Positions 8,627 through 16,347 of a stretch of DNA of 64,000 nucleotides are shown here, piece by piece (the first letter of the stretch is position 1; every line of letters begins with the position of its first letter). Below the pieces are notes generated by a model. It did not search any database. It had not been told where the DNA came from and saw only the letters and a program-made list of their open reading frames with translations. Source of the DNA: JAJEFO01 sp009843725 (GTDB lineage Bacteria > Pseudomonadota > Alphaproteobacteria > Rhodobacterales > Rhodobacteraceae); the NCBI GenBank assembly GCA_965243215.1, contig CBDEUJ010000005.1, positions 1 through 64,000 of the forward strand, written 5' to 3'. Made by a program: the position numbers and the translations under genes.

Positions 8627-9279
8627 GTTTCCAGATCCCGTTGTTGTCCGGACCATACGCAGGCATGGCATCGTGGCGCAAGCTTGGCGAGGCGGTCGGC
8701 GATCAGCCGCAGCCCGACCGGGCTGGTCAGTCGGAAGAGGCCGGATCCGCCCGCCGTTCGGCGACTCGAGGCAGGCGCCGTCTGATTGTGCGGCTCTTCT
8801 GCGCAAATGGACGACACTGGGTCACTGTCGGGATCTCGGTGTCCCGTCAGGCGTCAGTTGCGGCAGCCGTTCTCCACGACACGCCTCCGACCTGGATTGC
8901 GCGGTCGTGCATAGGTTCCTGCTGCACCCGACCGGCTGTTTTCCGGAAGTGTCGGCATCAGGCATCGACATTCTCGCGACGGCAGCAGGTGGATCGCACT
9001 CATTGACCGCTTCGGCGATCCGGCCTGCCTCGGACAAGGACCAAACGGTCACCCGGACTTTCCTCACGCCCGTGTTTTCTGGTTCTGCAGTGTTGACACC
9101 ATGCCAATGAAGCGGGCCCGTCCGGATGCCCCCACCGCCAGGAGTGGCGGAGCGCCGAAGCGTTGTAGGAGTTCCGGGCCACGCCCGGACCATGGAGCAA
9201 CGCGCAGCTTGATGCAAATCGGTGCGTTCGATAATGTGAACACGACCGGCAGGCCGAGCGGGCGTGGAGCGAAAGACAG
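8627..9279. other. 653-bp divergent intergenic region
   Basis: This region separates the minus-strand methyltransferase operon from the plus-strand oxygenase and must hold promoters for both. Open frames on both strands here show no recognisable protein, so I regard them as chance. Confidence 0.4.
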
Positions 9280-10254
9280 ATGATCGGACGACTGCCACCG
9301 CTTCTGGATACGCCTTTCGTGATCTCGGACAGCGTCTTCGTCAGCCCGAGACATCGGTCTGCGCGTCTGAACGCAGAGGACGCGTTCGATCCGGATGGCA
9401 GCAGGGACGCGATTTGCCGCAGGGAGATGCGGATCCACGACGCCCGTTCGCTGAAGCGCGCGCCAAGCATCGAGCGCGAGGGCTTCCAGCTGGTCGATGC
9501 GCCGGTTGATCTGGATTTTCGCAATCATTCCCGTGTGACCGGCCAATTCCTGAGGCATTGCGAAAACCTGGTCGAGGCCGCCACAGGGTGCCTGTCCGCC
9601 AAGGCCGTGCAGCATGGCTTTCGCACTGGAAGAGCAACGGGACCCGCTGGACGGGGTCTCTACGGGGTGGGCGCTCACGCCGACTTTTCTCCAATGATCG
9701 AGGACTTTGTCGAAGTGCCGGAAGGGCACCACTTCGCCCTGTTCAACATCTGGCGCGGAACGAGTCCAGACCGTCCGATCGAATCGGGGCCGCTGGCGCT
9801 GTGCGATCTCGCCACGGTCTCCGCTGACGACATCGTTTACGCCGATTGCCTGCGGCGCTCCGAACCGCAGACTCGCGTCATCAATTGCCGCCTGATTCAC
9901 GATCCGGGCCAGATGTGGCATTACTTCCCGAACATGAAGCCGAGCGAGGCGTTGATCTTCAAGCAATACGACTCGCGCCAGGAAGATGCCGCTTCGCGCG
10001 CGGTCTTCCATACTGCATTCCAGGATCCGACCACCCGGGAAGATGCGCCGTTGCGGGAATCGGTCGAAGTCCGCGTTCTGGCGGTGCTCCCCGACGCCGA
10101 CCCGGATCGGGATTGCAGAAAGGCCAGGTTCCAGGCCGAGGTGCCGAACAGACGGCTGGACGGCACGGTTTCGACCTGGCGCCAGGAACCGGAAGTCGAC
10201 TGGGTCGGCATGAAGCGGCAGCCGTCTATGGCTGCCGCGGATCCGGCGAATTGA
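9280..10254 (+). CDS. CmcJ/NvfI-family non-haem iron oxygenase
   Basis: The 324-residue protein has the hallmark blocks of the CmcJ/NvfI (gibberellin A4 desaturase-like) family. These are IHDAR followed by REGFQLVDAP at about 52-76, an HxD pair in VGAHADFSP (His133, Asp135), NIWRG near 157-160, LALCD near 172, and WHYFPNMKPSEALIFKQYDS at 213-232 with the likely third ligand His214. Family members hydroxylate, desaturate or form peroxides using Fe(II) and usually 2-oxoglutarate, on beta-lactams and fungal metabolites. Standing inside an NHLP locus, it is a candidate peptide oxidase. The start is uncertain: the first Met of the frame is used, and residues before about 30 are not clearly conserved. 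Confidence 0.85.
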   Translation: MIGRLPPLLDTPFVISDSVFVSPRHRSARLNAEDAFDPDGSRDAICRREMRIHDARSLKRAPSIEREGFQLVDAPVDLDFRNHSRVTGQFLRHCENLVEAATGCLSAKAVQHGFRTGRATGPAGRGLYGVGAHADFSPMIEDFVEVPEGHHFALFNIWRGTSPDRPIESGPLALCDLATVSADDIVYADCLRRSEPQTRVINCRLIHDPGQMWHYFPNMKPSEALIFKQYDSRQEDAASRAVFHTAFQDPTTREDAPLRESVEVRVLAVLPDADPDRDCRKARFQAEVPNRRLDGTVSTWRQEPEVDWVGMKRQPSMAAADPAN

Positions 10255-10467
10255 CGAGGGCTTCGCTTCTCCCGGACACTGGCTGCCCCGCCCAATGGAA
10301 GGGATTCCAACGGATTGCTCATGGACCAACCCGCAATTCCCGCCCGGCGAACTTTCCGAACCTGACAAAGCCGGGTCTACGCTTCCCGGGTCCATCGAAG
10401 CTTGTGTCGTCGCACACTGCCCGGCGGATCCGGCTCCCTTCGCGCCATCCGCATTGCGGGGCCGGAT
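10255..10467. other. 213-bp convergent gap
   Basis: Lies between the convergent oxygenase and halogenase genes; no gene or clear terminator is evident. Confidence 0.3.
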
Positions 10468-11958
10468 TCAATCCGCGGGCGCCTTGCAGTAGTCGTCAAT
10501 GAAGCGCTGGTGATCCGGAAGCCGATCGACCGCATTGCCGACCTCGTCGCGGATTCCTTCGAGGAAATCGCGGAGTTCCTCATTGCCCATCGAGTTGACG
10601 GCGGGATGATGCTGTTCGGGCACCAGCCCCTGACCGAGCATAACCTGCAGCCAGGAGGTCTCGCCGAACAGCTCTTCCGACGTCTTGAACACGCGTCCGC
10701 CTTGTCTGAACAGCTCGATGCGGTGCCTGAGGGAATCGGGAATCTCCATCATGCGGCACTGCCGCCAAAACGGGGAATCCGTCCGCTCCGTGACATGGTA
10801 GTGCAGGATGATGAAGTCCCGGACGTTGTCGGTCTCGACCCGCATCTGCCTGTTGAATTCGAGAACGTCGGATTCGCGGATGCCCTTGTTCGGAAACATC
10901 TGCACCAGGCGCGTCACGCTGCGCTGAATGAGATGAATGCTGGTTGATTCCAAGGGCTCGATGAAACCGGATGCCAGCCCCACCGCCACGCAGTTCCTGT
11001 GCCAGTGCCTGCGCCTCTGCCCGGCTCTGAAGCGAATCACGCGAGGCTCCGTGACCAGCCGCCCCCGAACGTTGTCGAGCAGCCGGGTTCTGGCCTCGTC
11101 GTCGGACCAGTGCCGGGTGCTGTAGACGATGCCGTTGCCGACCCGATGCTGCAAGGGTATGCGCCACTGCCACCCCGCCTCGCAGGCGATGGCGCGCGTG
11201 TAGGGACGTGGCGGCTCCGTTGGTTCGGCCTGGACGGCAATCGCGCTGTCGCAGGGCAGCCAGTGGCCCCAATCTTCGTAGCCGGCATTGAGCGTCTGTT
11301 CGATCAGAAGTCCGCGAAAGCCCGTGCAGTCAATGAACAGGTCTCCCTCGACCAGTTGTCCGGATTGCAGGCGCAAGCCGGAAATGAAGCCGTTGCACGA
11401 ATCCTGCACAACCTGCGCGATGCGCGCCTCCTGCCGCATGACGCCGTACCCTTCGGCCGTGTCGCGCAAGAGCTTGGCATAGAGGGAGGCGTCAATGTGG
11501 TAGGCGTAGTCCAGAATGCAGTTCAGGATCAGTCCGAACCGCCCGCTTCGCGCCGCCGCCCACTCCTTGCAGTACTCTCCGAACTCACCCGCGATGCCCA
11601 GTTTCCGGCCCCTGAGCCAGAAATGCTGGAATTCGGCCACCCCGCTGCTTCGGCCGGAGTTGCCGAAGACATGGAAGTATCTCCCTCCGAGATCCCGCCA
11701 GTTCTCGAAGCGGATGCCAAGCTTGAACGTGCCCTGAACGGCACGCAGAAATTCCGGCTCCCTGATCGACAGAAGACGATGCTGCCATTTCAGCGGAGGT
11801 ATTGTCGCCTCCCCGACGCCAACCGTGCCGATCTCCTCCGACTCGATCAGCTTGATGTCCAGGGTCTTGCCGAGCAGCTTTGCGAGCGTCGCCGCAGTCA
11901 TCCACCCCGCGGTGCCGCCACCGGCTATGACGACTTTTCGAATCCTCTGGTCGTTCAA
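10468..11958 (-). CDS. FAD-dependent tryptophan halogenase, probable peptide halogenase
   Basis: The protein is a flavin-dependent tryptophan halogenase. It has an N-terminal FAD motif GGGTAGWM, GVGEATIPPL near 47-56, the catalytic lysine in TFKLGIRFENW, the halogenase motif WxWxIP (WQWRIP), and FIEPLESTSIHLI with the family's catalytic Glu. I choose a TTG start at 11958 because GGAGG stands six bases before it; this gives 496 residues and puts the lysine at position 79, its number in PrnA and RebH. An ATG at 12000 would add 14 residues unlike the family. It needs reduced flavin from an unlinked reductase. The likely substrate is Trp at core position 1 of the NHLP precursor; chloride versus bromide use cannot be read from sequence. 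Confidence 0.93.
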   Translation of the reverse strand: MNDQRIRKVVIAGGGTAGWMTAATLAKLLGKTLDIKLIESEEIGTVGVGEATIPPLKWQHRLLSIREPEFLRAVQGTFKLGIRFENWRDLGGRYFHVFGNSGRSSGVAEFQHFWLRGRKLGIAGEFGEYCKEWAAARSGRFGLILNCILDYAYHIDASLYAKLLRDTAEGYGVMRQEARIAQVVQDSCNGFISGLRLQSGQLVEGDLFIDCTGFRGLLIEQTLNAGYEDWGHWLPCDSAIAVQAEPTEPPRPYTRAIACEAGWQWRIPLQHRVGNGIVYSTRHWSDDEARTRLLDNVRGRLVTEPRVIRFRAGQRRRHWHRNCVAVGLASGFIEPLESTSIHLIQRSVTRLVQMFPNKGIRESDVLEFNRQMRVETDNVRDFIILHYHVTERTDSPFWRQCRMMEIPDSLRHRIELFRQGGRVFKTSEELFGETSWLQVMLGQGLVPEQHHPAVNSMGNEELRDFLEGIRDEVGNAVDRLPDHQRFIDDYCKAPAD

Positions 11959-12109
11959 GCTCCACCTCCGCGTGGTTGCCGACCCGAACTCCAAGCGCAC
12001 CCCGTTTCAGCGCGTTCGCAGCTCATGGACGGACAGCCGATGCCAGCCGTTTCGCCCGCGGCCCGTTCTCCCCGAGCGGCTTCCGGAGCCGCCGTCCGGC
12101 CCGGGCGCG

Positions 12110-12589
12110 TCACGCCCGCCTCGTCGGGCCGCCGATCTTGACCTCGACCGACTTCGCCCCGTGCCATTCCTTCACGGCCTTCGCCAGCAGCCATTCCGCG
12201 TTCTCCGGCCCGACGAGCCTCTCGAACGCCAGGAACGCCTCGTCGGTCCTGCCGTCGGCGATCATTTCCGTCACCATGACGTCGCACATGAACGCGACCT
12301 GGTTGCCGATCCTCTCGATCGCCTTCTCGTCGAACAACTCCCCGACCCAGTCCGTCATGTACTCCACATTTTCCGCAATGCAGCGCTGCCAGGTTTCGCT
12401 CAGCGCCAGCCGCTCCGGCTCCGGACGCTCGTCGAAGATCGACAGGTCCGCCTCCAGCGCCCGCTCGACGAGCCAGGGCGACGTCTTCATGCCGGCGGCG
12501 GCGGCCCTTGTCTTCGCCTCCGCCCACTGCCCGTCCGTGCAGGAGATGTAGAACGTTCTCCTTTCCGGCCTGACCCGGGACCGCGTCAC
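12110..12589 (-). CDS. RHH/MobC-like small protein, paralogue B (159 aa)
   Basis: The N-terminal 50 residues (RTFYISCTDGQWAEAKTRAA then AGMKTSPWLVERAL) have the strand-helix-helix pattern of ribbon-helix-helix DNA-binding proteins such as MobC accessory factors and antitoxins. The remaining ~110 residues form an uncharacterised helical domain. It is a same-length paralogue of the gene at 12783-13262, with more than half of residues identical and most of the first 50 the same. The GTG start overlaps the stop of the upstream short gene (GTGA). It is the last gene of a five-gene overlapping operon. A DNA-binding role in mobilisation or maintenance of an element is inferred. Confidence 0.75.
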   Translation of the reverse strand: MTRSRVRPERRTFYISCTDGQWAEAKTRAAAAGMKTSPWLVERALEADLSIFDERPEPERLALSETWQRCIAENVEYMTDWVGELFDEKAIERIGNQVAFMCDVMVTEMIADGRTDEAFLAFERLVGPENAEWLLAKAVKEWHGAKSVEVKIGGPTRRA

Positions 12590-12783
12590 CCGGGACCCTC
12601 CGGCAGGCGGAGGCTGTCCTCGCCGCCATGCAGAAGGAATGGCAGGCGCATCGCGCGGGCATTCCCCGGAGAGCCGTCCAGCCTTTCGTCGAAGATCGGG
12701 TCGACGCGGCGGTCCATGTCACCAACGTCCTTGCAGGGACCGAATCCTTGCCCAGCGGACGGCACGAGCACGGCGGGTGGCAT
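12586..12783 (-). CDS. Truncated paralogue of the 111-aa RHH-like gene
   Basis: A 65-residue frame whose start codon overlaps the stop of the gene before it (TGATG) and whose stop overlaps the next start (GTGA). Residues 18-60 (KDVGDMDRRVDPIFDERLDG onward, with LPFLLHGGEDSL) match the C-terminal half of the 111-aa protein encoded at 13259-13594 (REMHRRIEQIFDERMDG; LLFLLHGGEENL). The RHH-like N-terminal half is missing. This is what remains of the first gene of a duplicated two-gene unit. It may still be translated because of the tight coupling. Confidence 0.55.
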   Translation of the reverse strand: MPPAVLVPSAGQGFGPCKDVGDMDRRVDPIFDERLDGSPGNARAMRLPFLLHGGEDSLRLPEGPG

Positions 12784-13262
12784 CACGACCGCTTCTTCGG
12801 GCCACCGACGGTCACCTCGACCGAACCGGCCTCGTGCCGCTCCGCCACGACCTTCGCCAGCAGCCTCTCGGCGCGCTCCGGCCCGAAGAGCTTCCCGAAG
12901 GCCAGGAACAGCTCGTCGAACCGCCCGCCGTCGATCATCTCCCTCACCTTCGCGTCGCGGACAAGCGCGACCTGCCTGCCCATCTCCTCGATCGCCTTGC
13001 CGTTGAAAAGCTGTTCGAGCGAGTTCGTCATCAGCTCGACATCGCCCAGAATCCACTCCTGCTGGTTCGGGCTCAGCGCCAGCCGCTGCGGCTCCGGCCG
13101 CGCGTCGAAGATCGACAGGTCCGCCTCCAGCGCCCGCTCGACGAGCCAGGGCGACGTCCTCATCCCGGCGGCTGCGGCCCGCCTCTTCGCCTCCGCCCAC
13201 TGCCCGTCCGTGCAGGAGACATGGAACGTCTTCCTCTCCGGCATGCCGCGAGGCCGCGTCAT
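12783..13262 (-). CDS. RHH/MobC-like small protein, paralogue A (159 aa)
   Basis: Paralogue of the 12110-12589 product with the same length and no obvious gaps between them. The N-terminal SCTDGQWAEAKRRAAAAGM and TSPWLVERALEADLSIFD stretches are nearly unchanged. The central and C-terminal helices diverge. The ATG overlaps the stop of the upstream 111-aa gene (ATGA). The predicted fold is an N-terminal ribbon-helix-helix DNA-binding domain plus an unknown helical domain. Context suggests relaxosome, partition or regulatory function. Confidence 0.75.
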   Translation of the reverse strand: MTRPRGMPERKTFHVSCTDGQWAEAKRRAAAAGMRTSPWLVERALEADLSIFDARPEPQRLALSPNQQEWILGDVELMTNSLEQLFNGKAIEEMGRQVALVRDAKVREMIDGGRFDELFLAFGKLFGPERAERLLAKVVAERHEAGSVEVTVGGPKKRS

Positions 13263-13594
13263 TCATCGCCCTCCGCCAGCAGGTGGAGGTTCTCCTCCCC
13301 GCCGTGCAGGAGGAACAGCAGGCGGACTGCGCTGTCTATCCCCGGAAAGCCGTCCATCCTCTCGTCGAAAATCTGCTCGATGCGGCGATGCATTTCGCGA
13401 ACGTTCCTGTAGAGTTCCAGCTGCCGCTCGGGCGTGAGAGCAAGCACGGTAGGCGGCGTCGCGTCTCCGTCGTGCAGCGCGCAGGTCATCACGAACTCCG
13501 AGACGCTCCTGCCGACCGAGTCAGCACGCTTCCTGATCCGGTCCCAGTCGGCGGGATCCCTGCAGTAGACCGGGTGTCCCCTCTTCAGGCCCAT
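13259..13594 (-). CDS. RHH-like small protein (111 aa)
   Basis: The N-terminal part (HPVYCRDPADWDRIRKRADS, then VGRSVSEFVMTCAL) resembles a ribbon-helix-helix or MobC-like DNA-binding segment. The C-terminal part, REMHRRIEQIFDERMDGFPG to LLFLLHGGEENL, is a helical block of unknown role. GGAGG stands seven bases before the ATG. The start overlaps the preceding MobC-like gene by 10 bases and the stop overlaps the following gene. With the following 159-aa gene it forms a two-gene unit that has been duplicated once downstream. Confidence 0.75.
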   Translation of the reverse strand: MGLKRGHPVYCRDPADWDRIRKRADSVGRSVSEFVMTCALHDGDATPPTVLALTPERQLELYRNVREMHRRIEQIFDERMDGFPGIDSAVRLLFLLHGGEENLHLLAEGDE

Positions 13595-13941
13595 CGCGAT
13601 CCCTCCGCCTCTCCGGAAACAGTCCGCTCGGTGCGAAGCCGGAGCTCGACCCTCTGCAGCGCCGCCGTCCAGCCGCCGTCCTCGCCGCGTTCCGCCAGCC
13701 GCATCCGCTCGACCTCGGCCAGCGTCAGCACCGCTGTCTCGATGCGGTCGAGCCGCGCCACGACCGTTTCAAGCGACGGCCCCGACGCCCTTTCAGGTGC
13801 AAGCGCACGCCGGACGACGTAGCCGCTCGCCGACATCCGCGCGGCCTTCGCCCGCGCGCGCACGATGTCCCATTCGCTGTCCGTTGCCTTGACGGCCCTC
13901 TGCTTCCTGACGGCCTTGGGCTCCGCGGACCCCTCTTGCAT
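13585..13941 (-). CDS. MobC-like relaxosome/RHH protein (118 aa)
   Basis: Residues about 15-50 (KATDSEWDIVRARAKAARMS then ASGYVVRRAL) fit the ribbon-helix-helix core of plasmid MobC-type mobilisation accessories. This is followed by a coiled-coil-like segment (SLETVVARLDRIETAVLTLA) that could mediate oligomerisation. The second Met (13941) is chosen because AAGGAG lies seven bases before it. It is the first gene of the operon and sits directly next to a palindrome-rich non-coding segment, the usual place for the operator or transfer origin of such proteins. Mobilisation function is inferred. Confidence 0.7.
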   Translation of the reverse strand: MQEGSAEPKAVRKQRAVKATDSEWDIVRARAKAARMSASGYVVRRALAPERASGPSLETVVARLDRIETAVLTLAEVERMRLAERGEDGGWTAALQRVELRLRTERTVSGEAEGSRWA

Positions 13942-14248
13942 GGTCGTCTCCTTCATGTGCAGGTACCTGCTATAGGCGTGCTTCTTAAGTCACTGCAGAC
14001 ACCTTTTGTATATTGCACAGAACCCTGCGCATGCCAACCCTGCCCGTTCTCCAGCGATTCCGCCTTGTCCGTTTCTTGCACATGGCATTCCCGGAAATGC
14101 AACTCCCGTGCATTCCGCTTCCACGGCTTCGCCATGTGCAATGCACATGATTTCCTCTTGTGTATGAACCCAACTTCCTGTAATATCTGACTGATCGAGA
14201 GGGGAGAAAGAGTCTGGGCAACGGAGCCGCTACGCGGTACTCTGGTCC
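13942..14248. promoter_or_regulatory. Palindrome-rich region upstream of the MobC-like operon (operator or oriT candidate)
   Basis: About 300 bases without a gene. An 11-bp inverted repeat lies at 14076-14086 (TTGCACATGGC) and 14131-14141 (GCCATGTGCAA). Nested in the second arm is a perfect palindrome CATGTGCA-A-TGCACATG at 14133-14149. A near-palindrome GCATTCCCGGAAATGC is at 14085-14100. Base composition is more AT-rich than in flanking genes. Position and structure fit an RHH-protein operator or a transfer origin; no known nic consensus could be assigned with confidence. Confidence 0.5.
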
Positions 14249-14268
14249 TCGATGGTTTACACCATCGA
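14249..14268. repeat. Perfect 8-bp inverted repeat at the truncation point of the RND exporter
   Basis: TCGATGGT (14249-14256) and ACCATCGA (14261-14268) flank TTAC. The premature stop of the exporter gene lies exactly in this palindrome. It may be a recombination or insertion junction, or simply a hairpin created by the break. Confidence 0.5.
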
Positions 14269-16347
14269 AAGCGAGACCCCCACCTCCCCGACCGTCAACC
14301 CCCATATGCCGAAGCCCATCGCGCCCGGAACCAGGTTCGGAACCAGGCTGGCGAGCCCGAGCCGCAGCGATCTCAGGGCAAGCACGAGAACGAGGGAAAT
14401 GCCGGCGAGCGCGATCGTGGTCCCCATGAGCATCGCGACGATGTTGCGTCGGCCAAGATGGGCGAACATCAGGGTGCCGCCGGCACTCTCGGGACGCACG
14501 ATGTTCGGCGCATGGTCGGCCAGCCACCGCAAGGCACGCCGATCGAGCGCAATCACCTCGTTCGACGACAGCGTCCGCGTCGCCACCGTCATCCGGGTGG
14601 CCGACCTGTCCACGGAGATCTGGTTGTCGAGATCGAGGCCGAACGGCAGCGACAACTCGTAGAGCAGCAGGTATTGCGCCGCCAGCTCCCGGCTCGCGGG
14701 CAGCCGGTATTCCGCCGGGTCGTCGCCGTGCATGCCCCTGTTGAGCCGTCGGAAGGTATCGGTGATGACGTTGACGTGGACAGTTTCGGGCTGTGCCCGG
14801 TACCAACCGGCGAACGTACCGACATCCGACAGGTAGGCAGGGTCGCTGATGCCTCCCGGCTCGCCCGACGGGAGCGAGTACTCCATGGTGTAAAGGCCGG
14901 TGAGGTTCTCGACAGTGAACTCCGCGTCGCGGCGAAACTCGATGCTCTCGTCGAAATAGTGGAGGAAGACGTCATTCAGCTCGTTGCGGGGCACCGAGGC
15001 GACGAGCGCCAACGTGACCGCTCCGAACCCCCACCCCAGCACGCGGCGTCGGCGGATCACGAACTCGCCGAGCGCGGCCATCGCGGCATCGCGACGATCC
15101 TCGGTTGCGCGCACCCGGACCGGCAGCAGCGAAAGCAGTGCAGGCAGCAGGGTCACCGACAGGCAGAACGCCGCGCCGACCCCGAACGCGACGAAGGTGC
15201 CCAGATGGCGGAGCGGCGGCACCTCGGAGAAGTTCATGCTCAGGAAGCCGAGCGCGGTGGTCAGGCAGGCGAGGAAGACCGGCTGAAGGTTGACCCGCAT
15301 CGACTCGACGATGGCGTTCCGCTTGAGCGCGTCATCTCCTGGCGGCAGAGGCCGCCCGTCGGCGCCACGATCCGCCGGCGTTCGGGAGGCATCTCCCTGC
15401 ATGGAATGGACAAGGCTCGAGAAGATGTGGACGCAGCTTGCGATCGCGACCGTGAGCACGACGACCGGCGCGACGGCGGACGGCGCCGTCATCGGCAGCC
15501 CCACCCAGCCGCCGAGCCCCACCGAGACCATCACCGCGAGCGCGACCACGAGCATGATCGCGAGCGTCCCGCCCAACCCCCCGGTCAGGAACAGCAGCGC
15601 AAGCGTCATTGCCGCGAAGCTCGCAGGGACCAGCGTCTTGAGATCGCTGAGCGAGACCTGCATGAACGCCTGGTTGAAGATCACCAGGCCGGTCACGCGC
15701 ACATCAATGCCGGGGAACCGCGCGCGAACCCGTTCGGCGAGCCCATAGGAGAATTCGGCTACCAGGGCGCCCTCGCGCATCTTGTCCCCGCCCGGCAGCG
15801 CCACGGTGACGTTGACGCCGCTGACCCCGCCGTCGCGCGCGATCAGGCGCCCCGCCAGGAGCGGTTCCGCCAGCGCGGTCGCACGAACCCGGGCCCGCTC
15901 CGCGGCATCGCCCAAGGCGCTCCCGTCCACGAGGTCGCGAACAACGATGTCGTCCTCGTCAGCCATGCTGTGCTGGAAGTTGGTCAGCGAGTCGACACGG
16001 GTGGCAAACGGAATCTGCCACGCTCCGTCAGTGAGCCAAAGGGCGGCTTCAAGCGCGCGGGCGGAGGTGGCATTGCCGTCCTCGGGCGCGACGGCGAAAA
16101 AGACGTTGCTGGTCTCGCCATAGGTGTTCTCCATCGCCTCGGCCGCGACGAGCTGGGGATTGTCCCTGAAGAAGTAGATCCGGTCGTCGGCGGAGAATTC
16201 GAGAAATGCCGTGCCGCTCGCCGCGACCGCCGACAGCACGAAGGCGGCGGCGATGATCGTGCGCCGTCGCTCGATGGCCCAGCCGCCAAGCCGCGACTCC
16301 AGTCTCCGCACTGCTTGCGCCATCGGCTTTCCGGTCGAGCGACTCAC
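14257..16347 (-). CDS. RND/MMPL-superfamily exporter, C-terminally truncated
   Basis: The 696-residue membrane protein has the RND/MMPL layout: TM1 near 30, a periplasmic loop to about 215, a block of TMs (about 225-400), TM near 430, a second loop, and two TMs near 640-690. The sequence reaches LVPGAMGFGIWGLTVGEVGVSLSMV and stops. In intact homologues this is followed by the conserved GIxVDDTxHFL segment and two or three more TMs, which are missing. None of the three frames after 14257 restores them. GTG at 16347 is used as start, with AGGGGG before it. Such exporters move lipids or hydrophobic compounds; this copy is probably inactive. The break coincides with the right edge of the accessory region. 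Confidence 0.8.
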   Translation of the reverse strand: MSRSTGKPMAQAVRRLESRLGGWAIERRRTIIAAAFVLSAVAASGTAFLEFSADDRIYFFRDNPQLVAAEAMENTYGETSNVFFAVAPEDGNATSARALEAALWLTDGAWQIPFATRVDSLTNFQHSMADEDDIVVRDLVDGSALGDAAERARVRATALAEPLLAGRLIARDGGVSGVNVTVALPGGDKMREGALVAEFSYGLAERVRARFPGIDVRVTGLVIFNQAFMQVSLSDLKTLVPASFAAMTLALLFLTGGLGGTLAIMLVVALAVMVSVGLGGWVGLPMTAPSAVAPVVVLTVAIASCVHIFSSLVHSMQGDASRTPADRGADGRPLPPGDDALKRNAIVESMRVNLQPVFLACLTTALGFLSMNFSEVPPLRHLGTFVAFGVGAAFCLSVTLLPALLSLLPVRVRATEDRRDAAMAALGEFVIRRRRVLGWGFGAVTLALVASVPRNELNDVFLHYFDESIEFRRDAEFTVENLTGLYTMEYSLPSGEPGGISDPAYLSDVGTFAGWYRAQPETVHVNVITDTFRRLNRGMHGDDPAEYRLPASRELAAQYLLLYELSLPFGLDLDNQISVDRSATRMTVATRTLSSNEVIALDRRALRWLADHAPNIVRPESAGGTLMFAHLGRRNIVAMLMGTTIALAGISLVLVLALRSLRLGLASLVPNLVPGAMGFGIWGLTVGEVGVSLSMV

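Noticed and set aside
14170..14200. A CTTCCTG sequence that loosely resembles IncP-type nic sites
   Set aside because: Too short and too degenerate to call a nic site; only the palindromes next to it are reported.
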